A DNA stretch of 64,000 nt from Diospyros lotus (lineage: Eukaryota; Streptophyta; Magnoliopsida; Ericales; Ebenaceae). Under the pieces are notes generated by a model. The model did not search any database. It saw nothing but the letters and a program-made list of their open reading frames with translations, and was not told the DNA's origin. Position numbers and translations under genes: made by a program. Shown here one piece after another: positions 33,030 through 44,138 of this stretch (position 1 is the first letter of the stretch; the number at the start of each line of letters is the position of its first letter). The stretch lies in contig NC_068350.1 of NCBI RefSeq assembly GCF_014633365.1, forward strand, positions 35,145,119 to 35,209,118. The letters are read 5' to 3'.

Positions 33030-35478
33030 TGTAACACCCCGTCTCGCCAGGCGTGTCACTATAAGGGTATTCCCGGGATTTCATTTTTTTTTTCTTTAAA
33101 TTCAACATGCGCGGTATTTCAAGAACAATCTTCACATGCAGAAAACAAAACCCCGTGAACCCCAGTCTTGCCCGTTTAACTATCAAGATCAATAATCTTA
33201 AACTAAACGAGTCTTAATACAACGCAGCGGATACACTAATACCAAACACCATAGTTCTTACATTGTATTTCCATAGCAAAATACGTAATACAGATCAAAT
33301 GATAAAATTGTTATATACAACTGTTCATTTACAACCTGAAATGCATGTTAAATCCTCCAAACGTTACAACGACTTAACAAACTAAGCACCATTGGCCCTC
33401 AACCGGCCACATCCTTGCCCACGCAGCAGTTCCTGGTTGGAACATTAAACGTTCCAGGGGCATAGCCCAAGTTAGATGATAAACATCTAAGTGACGGCAT
33501 AAAACAGTTCATACAATGCATGAGAGACATACGAGCATGGCATACTCAGACAAACGTAAATATGCAAGACACGTCTAACTCGAGATATCACCTTGACATA
33601 CTTAATCCCTCGAATTCCCCACTGTGGCACACGTTCACCTGGTCCAACGTTAATCCCTTGAGTGCACCGTCGTGACACCCGTTCACCTGGTTTAACATTA
33701 TTCCCTCGAGTGCCCCAGTGTGACACCCGTTCACCTGGATTAACATTGTCCCAATCTCAAGTAGACCCCATCCCGCCCCACACGGACCCAATGATGCAAT
33801 TAAACTTGACCCCAAATGATATGAAAATTTACACGCCATGCACCAACATTTTAAAATAAAACAGTTAATGCAATGTAGCAAATATCGACACAATGATCAT
33901 AAGCAAAAGCCTTGTAAAACAATTTATGTCTAGGAGGGTATAACCGCTCACTAGAACCCACCACAAGCACCTAAAAACACTTCCAAGACAAGGAAAAGTT
34001 GGAATCAAACCACTCACCTCGAATATATTCAGATTGCCTCGATCCTCGTGCAACGCCTCGGTTTACGTGCCAAATCCCAAATGCTTGAACTTATACTCAA
34101 CCTCGAGCCACAATACTTCCTAAACACCATATTTAATTAAGGAAGCATTAAAATCCATTTTCCTCAATTTCCCATAATTTTCTCTATTTTCTCCCAATTT
34201 TCTCCTCGATAATTCCAAAATAATTATTTATTCAACTATTTTCCGAAATATTTCAACACAATAAATCCTAAAATAATTAATTAAAAATACTGGAAGAAGA
34301 AATACCCAAAATGCCCATTTCACGCGCCCTCACGCGCCCTGCGCGTGGCTGCGCATGGAGGCTGGCGCGTGCAGCCACGCGCGTCGTCTTTTTCCTCAAA
34401 ACCGGCCGGCGACGACCCCTCCGATGACCGATCTGAGGACACCCCCTTCAAGCCCTCGATGATTCGATCCCATTGGCACCATTTTTAGGCTGAAAGGCCA
34501 CTGAAAAGTGGCCCAAACAGCCAGTTGCAGGTCGGCGGTGGCGGACCGCCTCCAACCCTCAGCCAAGTTCGAACACCCCTCAAACATACACCAAAATGCT
34601 TCAAATCGATCCCAAAGTGATCCTTGATTCCTCGCGACCAAAAGCCCCTTAATCACTCGCTCAAAAACATTCAAAAACTTGGTCGATTTATGCTTTAAAA
34701 GCTCGAACTCGCGGCCTCCTTTTATACCCGAAAATCGACTAAAATCTGGCCAATCACCGACCAACCCTTGCTCCCCAAGACTCCTATGGCCGTATACGAC
34801 CTTCCCCAAGCAAGCCTCGGCCGTCCCATCACCGGAAATGGCGGCCACGTGCGGTGGCAGTGCGGCGGCCATTTTCTCCCTTGCATTCACATTGCAAAAT
34901 TTTGCTAAATTGCATTTTCACCCCCTGATTTCTTCATTTGACATTTTAGCCCCTACCAATACACCCCTGATCTTTCCAAATATACCACTAAGGACCACAA
35001 GTCTTGTACTATTCATTTTATTCTTGAAACTTCTGAAAAATTATCGTTTTGACCTCCCTCGGGTAAATTTAGAAAAACTGCACCTAGGCCCAACTGATTG
35101 ATTTGACCTTAAATCCATTCAATTTAACCCGAAATCTCTTAAGGGTTGTTCTATATATAAAATATTAGTCCCTAACATGCTCTGTTGACTTTTCGGATGT
35201 CTCCTATGTCGATTCGGTTTTCTCAACCCGGCCAACAGCTGTACCGAAAACTGTTCCTGATCCAATTTATTTCATCACTAAAAATCATAATTCGAATCAC
35301 TTGTCGATATTATACCATTTTCCTTGGCTATCTAAGGTTCGGGGTACTCCCTCGAGCCACTTCGATCTTTTAAGACTGCAATAGTGTGTCCTAAAGCCTT
35401 ATTCTTTTGGTAATTCCACTTGTACCATTCATCAAATATTATTTATGACCTCAAATCATTCCTAGGTATTACACTTTT
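33025..35478. mobile_element. Solo LTR (Tekay/Del-like), CTTTT duplication
   Basis: Insertion 33030-35473 (2444 bp) inside the Tat RT. Starts TGTAACACCCCG, ends GGTATTACA, flanked by CTTTT at 33025-33029 and 35474-35478. No gag-pol, so a solo LTR; termini and length resemble Tekay/Del chromovirus LTRs. It carries three tandem 48-bp units (33604-33748) and a GC-rich stretch (34320-34420, gcgcgccct-type words). Frames at 34396-34890 and 34679-35101 overlap on opposite strands and have no recognisable domain. Confidence 0.85.
33604..33748. repeat. Three tandem 48-bp units in the solo LTR
   Basis: Each unit has the pattern ccctcgagtgcccc, gtgacacccgttcacctgg, then t-aacatt, with about 80-90 percent identity between units. 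Confidence 0.85.
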
Positions 35479-36200
35479 CACCAGCATGTCATCTACGTAA
35501 GCTTCCATATTCTGCCCGAGATGGTGTTGAAAAAGATTATTCACCAAGCGCTGGTAAGTGGCTCCTGCATTCTTCAAACCAAAGGGCATCATTGTGTAAT
35601 AGTAGGTTTCCTTATTGGTGATGAATGCAGTCTTCTCTTGATCCTTCGGGTGTAATGGAATCTGGTGATACCCCTGAAAGGCATCCAAGAAACTCATAAG
35701 CAAACATCTGGCAGTCCCATTAATCAGGGCATCAATTCTCAGAAGTGGGTAGCTATCTTTCGAGCAGGCTTTGTTAAGATCGGTGAAATCAATGCAAAGC
35801 CTCCACTTGCTCTCCCCTTTAGGTACCAACATGAAATTTGCTAACCATTCTGGATAATTAACTTCCCGAATATATTGCGCCTCCACTTACTTTGCAACTT
35901 CTGCCTCAATTGCTCGAGCTCTGTCAGGGGCGAAGCTCTATTTCTTTTGTTTAACAGGTCGGAAGCTCGGTTGTATTCCTAATTTGTGCGTCATAACTTC
36001 TGGATCTACTCCCGGCATGTCTTGAGCAGTCCATGCGAAAATGTCCGCATACTGCCGAAGTAGTGCCAATATCCGACCCCTCAATGGGTCTTTTAACTCC
36101 GCACTCATCCTTATACAATGATCTGAGAATCTTCCTTCAAGGGTACTTCTTCCAATTTGTCCATCGGCTCTGCTGTTTTCAGATCCTCCGACCCTTCCAG
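35474..36200 (-). pseudogene. Tat reverse transcriptase, N-terminal half
   Basis: Linker with LLRQYADIFAWTAQDMPG, then RT fingers and palm: YPEWLANFMLVPKGESKWRL, CIDFTDLNKACSKDSYPL, QGYHQIPLHP, MPFGLKNAGATYQRLV and the catalytic YVDDM (35485-35499). The solo LTR begins three codons later, at 35473. At least one frame break lies at 35890-35940. Confidence 0.9.
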
Positions 36201-36339
36201 CAGAAAACTGACCTCCTTCAGGGGATTCTCTCCCTTCCTTCCTCGGGAGTCCCTTCGGGGACCCAGAGCTTCTTCTTGCGACGCTGCTTCTCTTACCCCC
36301 ACATCCCTTACTATGCCTATGGAGGCTATATAACATTCG

Positions 36340-36720
36340 CGGGCTGAGCGCAAATCTCCTTGCACCTTGCCTATTCCGTTGATCGTAGGAAACTTCATCG
36401 TCATATGATATGTGCTAGGAATGGCCCGAAGGGTGTTGAGGCCCGACCTTTTGAGGATCATGTTATAGGCCGTAGGTACATCTGCTACCAGGATATCCAG
36501 CATGACTTGGGTGGGTCGGGAGCCTTTCCCAACAGTTAGCAGAAGTTGAATGACTCCTTCCAAATATACAGCCTCCTCATCAAATCTCATCAAAGGGACC
36601 CTCGCTGGCCTTAACTGTTCCATTTCGTACCCCATGCCTAGGAAGGCCTATCGATACAAAATTTCTGAAGAACTCCCAGGGTCTATGAGGATCTGCCGAA
36701 GCTCCCACTTTCTGATCCCA
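36340..36720 (-). pseudogene. Tat aspartic protease
   Basis: Active site ILIDPGSSSEILYR (about 36663-36700; DPG in place of DTG/DSG, seen in many Tat proteases) followed by a stop, then PTAYNMILKRSGLNTLRAIP and STYHMTMKFPT. Same strand and order as the rest of pol. Confidence 0.82.
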
Positions 36721-36880
36721 GCTGTTATTACAAGCGGGTTATTTCAATTTGGGTACCCTGGGAGGTCGCTATCTGAAAAAGAGATCGGCTGTTAGCACCT
36801 TCTTCACCATTTTCTACTAGGACTTCCCCTGCAGCAAGCGTATGGAATACTAGAGGCTAGGGATGATCACCTTCCACTCA

Positions 36881-37960
36881 CTATAATCTCTCCCTTCGAG
36901 GCGAATACCGAGTATGATCTTGATCATCTGCTCGGTCCCTCCTAGGGGGACTCCGTGACAATGACCGTCGGTCTTTCCTTCTTTGGGAATCAACTTCCTT
37001 GGCTACATAATTCCTCAAGAAGCCTTGGTTGATTAGCTCTTGGATCTCCTCTTTTAATTGGTGGCATTCTTCCGTATCATGGCCATGATCCCGATGGAAA
37101 TGACAGTACTTATTCTGGTTCCTTTTATCAGACGGTGCTATCATCGGCCGAGGCTTCTTCAGATAATCCTTACCCTTAATAGTGGTAAGGATCTCCGCTC
37201 TTAGGGCATTCAGAGGGGTAAAACCACTTGAGTCCCACCGAGGACGATGCTTTTCCTTCCGGTCCTTGTTCTTCCTCTCTTCGGGGTGTTTCTTTTTCTC
37301 CTTCTTCTCTTTGTGCTCTACCTTCTTTGCTTGCATAACTTCTTCGGCATTTATGTACTTCGTAGCACGACCTAAGATGTCCATGAATGTGATCGAGGGC
37401 ATTTTAGCTAGCGACTGGGCAAAAGGACCAGGCCTTAGGGCATTCTAGAATGCCACCATAGCTACACTGTGATCAAAGTTCTCAATGCTCAAAGCTTCCA
37501 TATTGAAGCATGAAACAAAGTCTTTCAAAGATTCTACCTGGTTCTATTTCAGACTAACGAGGGCCATAGTCGACCTTCGATGCCTTTGGAGAGGTGTGAA
37601 GTGCACCAGAAAACTACCCCGAAGCTGCGCAAAACTTGCTATGGAGTGATGGGCCAGGTTTGAATACTAGGCATGCGCGTGCCCCTCCAAGGTTGCCAAG
37701 AAGACTCTACACCACATTTCATTAGAGGCATCCTGCACCATTGTATGAGAGGTAAAAAGATCGAGGTGATCTATTGGGTCGGTAGTCCCCGCATAGGGCT
37801 TAATGGCCAGAATGAGAAGACGCTCTGGCAGTATGGCAGCCATGATCTTTGGACTGAGGGGTTGATTCACCATTGTCCCCTGAGTCTCCCCTAACTTCAG
37901 CTTCAGGGCTGCAATCTCTTCTTCCAACTGACATAATCTCCTCTCTTATCATTGCTAAGC
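36881..37960 (-). pseudogene. Tat gag
   Basis: Capsid region (IKPYAGTTDPIDHLDLFTSH, 37927-37667), a stretch with stops near 37450-37660, then 37402-36881 with a Lys/Glu-rich segment and the Tat-type zinc knuckle CHFHRDHGHDTEEC (37064-37105), followed by LKEEIQELINQGFLRNYV. Ends in an Arg/Ser-rich tail. Confidence 0.88.
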
Positions 37961-38005
37961 ATACGACATGTTAGAAGATTCGACAGCCTCGCCGCGTCCG
38001 TCATC

Positions 38006-38305
38006 TTATCCAAGCCTCCAAGGATCCGCCTCCCGTGGATAGGACTCTTCCTCTCTCGGGGGTTCTTGCCTTTCCTCTGCCCGAGAATGTTGAGCTTGCT
38101 GATGCTGGCGATCTAAGAAGCCAGTGAGCAACTCTATCAATCGTTGGACCTGATTTTCCAAGAGCACGCTCTGATCCAGCAGGGGAGGAGGACCCTCTGG
38201 ACTATTGTCTCTCCCCGGCGGACTCCTTAGAGGGTTTTGTTGGCTCCGCTCTAGAGCGGGGTTACCCCCAGCATCTTGAGATTGTTTCCTCCTCGTTGCC
38301 ATCAA
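38006..38305 (-). pseudogene. Tat gag N-terminal segment
   Basis: From the Met at 38305, 99 open codons rich in Gln, Glu, Arg and Pro (ATRRKQSQDAGGNPAL). It lies directly after the primer site and is separated from the capsid region by stops. Low-complexity composition is usual for this part of Tat gag. Confidence 0.7.
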
Positions 38306-38369
38306 AATAAAGAAGATTTGCTAGAATCGTCACAACAAGTTATTCTAGAGGGATAGAAAAGAAGATGTT

Positions 38370-38390
38370 TCGGCCCCATGGTGGGTGCCA
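38370..38390 (-). other. Tat primer binding site
   Basis: On the - strand TGGCACCCACCATGGGGCCG, two to three bases after the LTR end CATCATCA. It resembles primer sites of other plant Tat elements. Confidence 0.75.
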
Positions 38391-38392
38391 AT

Positions 38393-38927
38393 TGATGATG
38401 TGGTAACCGATCACCCTCTTCTACCTTTTCCAAAACACCTGCAGTGGAGGCGGGGACTCGCTCCCCCGATTTATCTCCAACGATTAAGTCAGATTATTAG
38501 ACTAAAAAACTCAGAATTATTCCCTATGCTTTAGAAATCAAAAGTTAGATCCCTTACCTCCCCTCGCTCCTTTTCTTTTATCCTTATGTGGAGATAAGTA
38601 TCCTGGAGTGATCCTCGGAATCTCTATCCCGCTCTTCTCGGAATCTTATTGATAAGGATTCCATAATCGTAACCGCCTCTGAAGAGTTCAAGATAGCTCC
38701 TGTTTCCATGATCCTCGGTGGGATGGTTGATCCCGAAGAACCCGGAGAATCCTTGCCAAGCAACATGCCAACTGGCATGGTGATACACTTCTACCACTTG
38801 TCCCCCCTAGACCCAAACAAGATAACGTCGGCAAAGTTCCTCTTTAGCGGGCACGTGGCACTGCTGTCAATGGTTGCATGCCCGGGGCATTAAAGTAATT
38901 ACGGACCCAGGGGTATTCTCCTCATCA
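38393..38927 (-). repeat. Tat 5' LTR
   Basis: 535 bp, same length as 27448-27982; on the - strand TGATGAGGAG to CCACATCATCA. Followed on the + strand by the ATATC duplication at 38928-38932. Confidence 0.9.
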
Positions 38928-38932
38928 ATATC

Positions 38933-39402
38933 ATTATTCGTTGATTTTGATATCTTATATCCAATTGATACAGTTTTGCATTCTCACTTCCGTCACTCGT
39001 TGAAAATGTCATTTCTCTTTGGTCATCATGTTTCCTATCTTAAAGCATATGTATGACAAATATGTTGTTTCATAAACACTCAAATCTTGTTGTTTGTCTT
39101 TATAGGAGTAAAAGTAACAAGTTTCTTAATGTAATTGGTAGATAATTTCATGACATTATTATATAAATGAGATTTTTCATCATATACATCCTTACAGATG
39201 TAGTAGTCAATAGGTTTGATTGTTAGCCATTTACTCTGAACTAAATCTATAGATGTAGTAGTCGATAGCTTTGATTATTAGCCATTTACTCTGAACTAAA
39301 TCTTTTATGAAATTATGGCAACATCAATTTAAAAAAAAAAAAAAAAGAAGAACAATATCATTATCAATTGATTTATTTGATCATTTATATCAAGTTGTAT
39401 AG
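38933..39402 (+). repeat. MED26-like 5' flank fragments (end of unit 3, unit 4)
   Basis: 38933-38985 completes the flank fragment split by the Tat element. From about 39005 a second flank copy begins (gtcatcatgtttcctatctt) and runs to 39402 (gatcatttatatcaag), where a solo LTR interrupts it. It holds a 55-bp tandem duplication at 39196-39303 (unit starts agatgtagtagtc). Confidence 0.55.
39196..39303. repeat. 55-bp tandem duplication
   Basis: Two copies of agatgtagtagtc ... ctgaactaaatct with about four differences. The single-copy equivalent is near 3368-3410. Confidence 0.85.
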
Positions 39403-41486
39403 TTTTGTGTTGTACTTTTTGTACATTAGTTTTAATGATGAAAAACATTTATTGGTTTAGTCCCTAAGTCATGAGTCAAGACTATGGTTTTCAACATATA
39501 TTAATTTCAATATCATGTATTTCTTTGTGAAAATGAAAACCAAAAGCATTTCAAGTATCAAGATTTCAAAACTCTATTTTTGACTAAGTCTGGAAGGTTA
39601 GCACCTTATAAGGAGACATATATGAAAATGTTTTCATTTTGGAAAACTATCTTCAGATAATTTGATATCTAACATTCATTAGTGCTAAAACGATTTTTAA
39701 TGAATTTTTCATTAAATAGAAAGTATATATTTTGGAGGTGGGTAAAATCGCAAAATCTTAAGTTTGTACTAAAACCCAAAATCTAGTTTCTTATTGATTT
39801 GGATTTTGATTTTCTAGATATTTTTTTTTGAATCCAAATAGGGGGTACTTTATTATTGACATTTATGTATTAAAGTAAATGGAGGTAAAATATAAATAAA
39901 AGAAAATATGGACATTTATTTTTGAAAAAGTAAATAAGCTGTGATGTATACATGCTGTGGATTATGCTTTCATACAAATGTTTCTGAATATCTATCATGT
40001 TCCTATGTATGTTTCGAAACCATTTTGAAAAAGTTTCCAATGTTTTCTAGTGCATATGCTATTTCGAAACATCTATGTATTAGCATCTGTTTTAGGCTTT
40101 GAACTATGTTTCGAAAACTATATATCATGTTTCGAAACCTCATTTCCAGAGAGGTATGTTTCGAAACCTATGATAGTATGTTTTGAAACCTCTAACATTC
40201 TGTCAGCAGATCATTTGAAAATCGAGATGCATTTGTTTTGTAATTTTGTTTCTTTCAAAATCATTTGTTTAATGCATTCTCCATGCTATGAGATTCAAAT
40301 TTGAATTTGAATGTGAGTGCTTTTTCAAAGTGGGAATAGATTATGTCTCCCACTCAATGATGTCTCTAATTGCAAGTATAGCTAGAAAGGCTGTATGTTT
40401 CGAAACCTTAGTATATTTCTGTGATGTCTCAAAACCTATTAAGTGTGTTTCGAAACCTACTTTTTTGTCTTGTCTCTAACAGCTATAAAACGGCCAGATT
40501 TCTATTTTTTGGTATAAATAGCAAGTATTTGAAGACAAGAATAGATTGATAGAGAGGCAACAGGATACAACAAGTGAGCACACACTAGAGACACATACAC
40601 AAGCACAAGTGATGATCAAAACCTTTATTCAAGTTCTCAAAGAAGATCTTCTACAAATCCTATTCTTGTGCATTGCAAGTGTGAAAGGAGAAGCAAGTGT
40701 AAACAACGAGTCTCATCTCTCCAGCTCTCCTCACCTCAAGTTAAGAGGTTTGTACAACCATTTGGTAAGGCATTTATTGCGCATTGGGTTGTAAAAGATA
40801 AAACGTTTATTATCTTGTAAATGTTGTAAAGGTTTGAATTTAGCTTAAAACTCATTGTGGTGTAAAGGTTTGAGTTGAGCCTAAAACTCATTGTGTCAAA
40901 CGGTTTAAGTTTAGCCTTAAAACTCACTTGGTGCTAGGTTTGAGTTGAGCCCATAAAAACTCACTTTATAAGGTTTTGGGGTGAACCATGGTAAAACCCT
41001 TGTTGTGGTAATCACTAGTAAAAAGTGATTGGGATTGAAAAATCCTTCAAGTGGGTAAGCTTGAAGGTTGTGGACTAGGTTGGGTGCCGAACCACTATAT
41101 ATATATCTTGTGTGCAAGTGTTCTTTAGCTTTCATGTATCATTATTGCCTATTGCACATGCTTGCATAAGTTTTGTTATCAAAGACTAAAATAGTTTTCT
41201 TGAGAACAAGTTTATACATATACATAGAAAATATATCTTTGATATACAAACATCTTTGGTATACTCTTAAATACATAAATCATCTTTTCCAAAGATCATT
41301 ATTTTAAACTACAAGGTAAAAGATTTTGAATCAAGCAAAACAGAGTAGATTTCGAAACATACATTTTATATTTCAAAACATAGTGTTTTGCATTCAATCA
41401 AAGTTTTTAAATTATCAAAAATTATACAAATCCCAATTTACCCCCCTCTTTAGATATATTTGCCATCATTAGGAACCAACATTTTG
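39403..41486. mobile_element. Solo LTR with GTTTCGAAAC repeats, TTTTG duplication
   Basis: Insertion 39408-41481 (2074 bp), TGTTGTAC to GGAACCAACA, with TTTTG on both sides (39403-39407 and 41482-41486). The 3' end (tttacccccctctttag) is typical of Sirevirus LTRs. About ten copies of the palindrome GTTTCGAAAC or close variants lie at 40010-40460, with two more near 41350-41380. There is no internal region, so it is a solo LTR. Short frames inside are not supported. Confidence 0.82.
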
Positions 41487-41859
41487 TAGTAAATTCTTTG
41501 AGTTTGACTTTATAAAACTAAACCCAATTCTTTATGCTCATCGGTTGCCTAGTTGATGGTGGCATAATTCCTTCTTGTATTTATTGGCATGATTGTAATA
41601 TGCATTAAAGTGTTCTTGGTAGATTTTGTATATATTGAAAATAATCTCAATTTGGACTTACTCATATATCTTCCCCTCCTTCATTCTTTAGAAAAAAGTA
41701 ATATTTCTTAAAAGATCATGTTTCCTTTTTAAAAGCATAAGTGTGATGAGTATGCGATTTCATAATAAATAAAATTCTTTTTTTTTCCTTATTATAAGAG
41801 TAAAACTAACATGTTCGATCATTTACCCTTTTATTGCACAAATGTTTGGAAGATTTAAG
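41487..41859 (+). repeat. MED26-like 5' flank fragments (unit 4 end, unit 5)
   Basis: tagtaaattctttgag through ggcataattccttc matches about 3938-4035 of the copy A flank. From about 41715 another partial flank begins (catgtttcctttttaaaagc) and runs into the copia LTR at 41860. Diverged, no coding exon. Confidence 0.5.
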
Positions 41860-42722
41860 TGTTGGAAGATTAAACTTGATTTATTTGAAGATTAAGTGTG
41901 ATACATTAAACACTTTTTTTTAGATCATGCATTTACATGGTTCATGTACCCATATAGTTAATTGCATCTTATTATTCAGTACGTAGACGAGCGATAAACT
42001 CAACGGGTTCCAACTGGGTTATTTTTATTTTTTGTTTTTAATTTGTTTTGAATTTATACAATGTATTAGGAGTCTCTTGCACCTATAAAAGGCTTTGTGC
42101 TTGAGTCATTTGGGCAATCCAAGCCAAGAAATAAAGTGTCATTTGGAGAAATCTCTTGTGTACTACCTCTCTAGTTTTTTCTCTCAAAGTTTGTTTATCC
42201 TCAACTGACGCAGTGTGTAGCGCATGTGTGAAACAAAAAAACACCAAAATAAACCCTTGAAAGAACAAACTTCAATGGCTGAAGCTTGTCTTTCAAGAAG
42301 ATGCAAAAACAAAACTGTTTTGCTAAGAAAACCCAAATAGGTTGTTGAAATTTTTATTGAGAAAACTTGATTAAAAAACTCTAGGTTCTAGACATATTTA
42401 TAGTGTTTGGCTAATCCAAATTTATCTAATATTTGTAAATAAAATTCAACTAGAATCCTAATAGAAATAAATCCTAAGTAAAATCCAATTAGAATCCTAA
42501 TAGAAATAATTAAATCCCAAGTAAAATTCAACTACAATCCTAATAGAAATGAATTCTAATCAAACACGAAGTAGAATCCTAAATCAAGTAAAATCTTAAA
42601 ACATATGAAGTATTAAAATACTGTTTGCTACTATTTCAGCGCCACTGTTCTTGTTTGGTCGAGTTGACCTTAGGCTAGGTCGACCTTGGGTCGGGTCTTA
42701 ATTGCTAACCACATCATCAACA
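41860..42722 (+). repeat. Copia 5' LTR
   Basis: 863 bp. The start is confirmed by 47372 (TGTTGGAAGATTAAACTTGA) and the end by the primer site. Contains an internal near-duplication (aatcctaatagaaat repeated near 42450, 42495, 42538). Confidence 0.85.
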
Positions 42723-42725
42723 AAG

Positions 42726-42738
42726 TGGTATTAGAGCC
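42726..42738 (+). other. Copia primer binding site
   Basis: TGGTATTAGAGCC, one base from the tRNA-Met site. Confidence 0.85.
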
Positions 42739-42748
42739 ATTTTTAAAG

Positions 42749-43680
42749 ATGAATAGTTATTTCCTCTCCATTGTTCCCAAACTTACGAATGAGAACTATG
42801 GGCATTGGTGCATTCACATTAGGGCATTACTTGGCTTACAAGAAGCATGGGAGGTTGTTGAGATAGGCCATGATGAACTAGAGAATGAAGGAGCCTTGAG
42901 TCAAAATTAGAAGAATACCTTGCAAGTTAGATCAACATACCCTTTCAATTACTCACATGGGCTTAGATGAAGCCATGTTTTAGAAAGTTGCTTTTGTAAA
43001 AAAGGCTAAGGAAGCTTGGGAGATTCTTGAGAATATTTTCAAAGGAATTGACAAAGTAAAGAAGGTTTGTCTTCAAACTCTTCATAGTGAGTTTGAGTCT
43101 CTTCACATGAAAGAGTCCGAATCTATTTTCGACAACTTCACTAGAGTGTCCTCCATTGTCAATCAAATGAAGCAGCATGGTCAGAAGATTGAAGATGTTT
43201 GTGTTATAGAATAGATTCTCAGATCGTTTGATTCAAAGATGGTATTTGTTAGTACTACCATCTAAGAGTCAAAAGACTTGGATTCCATAACCCTCGATCA
43301 CTTTATGGGGTCTTTGCAAGCATATGAAGAAAGTTAAAGAAGAAGGGAGAACTACTGGCCCAAGTTCTCAAATCAAGGTCTCTTTGAGAAATTAAGAGAA
43401 AGTTGAAGGACAATCTCAAGGAAGAGGTCAAAGTTGTGTACATGGTTGTCGTCGTGAAGGAAATTTTGGTCGAGGTCATGGTAGAAATGAAGGAAGACTA
43501 AATTCCTACAATAAAGAATCAAACAATCAATCAAGAGGGCATGAAAATTATGGCTCCAAGAGAGATGGTGGAAGAAGGTATAACAAATCCAATATTCAAT
43601 GTTATAATTGTTATAAATATGGCCACTATTCTTCTTAGTTTAGAAACTCCAACACCAATAATGATGGAAAAGCTAATTAT
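42749..43680 (+). pseudogene. Copia gag
   Basis: From ATG 42749: NSYFLSIVPKLTNENYGHWC, then (with stops and shifts) [57 protein letters not shown] degenerate zinc knuckle CYNCYKYGHYSS lies near 43590-43630. The capsid order matches copia gag of the UBN2 type. Several stops (first at 42908-42910). Confidence 0.8.
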
Positions 43681-44138
43681 TTCTTTCTATTTATTGATTT
43701 TTCTCGAAAGACTTGGGTTTATTTTTTGAAGGTAAAAAGTAAAGTTTTTGGAGCATTTCAAAAATTTAAAGCACTTGTTGATAAGAAGAGTGGCTATTCC
43801 AACAAAGCTTTGGTGTCTGATCAAGGTGGAGAATGCACTTCCAAAGAGTTTGAAACTTTTTGTGAGGCTAATGGAATCTGTCATTTCCTCATTTTTCCAA
43901 AGGTCACTAGTATAGAATAGTGTTGTGGAGTGGAAGAATAGAACCATTCTCAACATTGTTCAAAGCATGATTAAGAACAAAATTATGCCAAAAGAGTTTT
44001 GGGTCGAAGTAGTTACATGTGTCGTGTATTTGTCAAATCTTTCTTCCTCAATGAGTGTTCATGATATGACACCACCAGAAGCGTGGAGCAATAAGAAACC
44101 TAGTGTTTCTTACTTAATTACGTATATTTGTGAGTATT
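43681..44138 (+). pseudogene. Copia integrase core
   Basis: Follows gag directly, so protease and zinc domain were deleted. Motifs: FIDFSRKTWVYFLKVKSK, VSDQGGECTSKEFETFC with the second Asp, then (new frame) a WKNRTILNIVQSMIKN segment in which the usual catalytic Glu of the ERMNRT-like motif is not visible. Stopped at 43918-43920 and then interrupted at 44139. Confidence 0.85.

Larger units (their letters stand above)
27448..38927 (-). mobile_element. Ty3/gypsy Tat-type element
   Basis: 11.5-kb element on the - strand with two 535-bp LTRs (27448-27982 and 38393-38927) and a perfect ATATC target duplication. Own-strand order: 5' LTR, primer site, gag, protease, RT (split by another insertion), RNase H, a second RNase H, integrase, then an antisense gene, polypurine tract and 3' LTR. 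The second RNase H and an antisense gene between integrase and LTR are Tat-lineage features. LTRs differ by roughly 9 percent by eye in the first 180 bases, so it is old; all frames are broken. Confidence 0.9.

Noticed and set aside
34396..35101. Opposite-strand frames of 140-164 codons in the Tekay-like solo LTR
   Set aside because: GC-rich LTR sequence open on both strands, without motifs; LTRs of this type do not code.
33025..35478. DNA transposon instead of a solo LTR
   Set aside because: Termini are inverted over about 9 bp, but TG...CA ends, 5-bp duplication and 2.4-kb length fit an LTR better, and no transposase is present.
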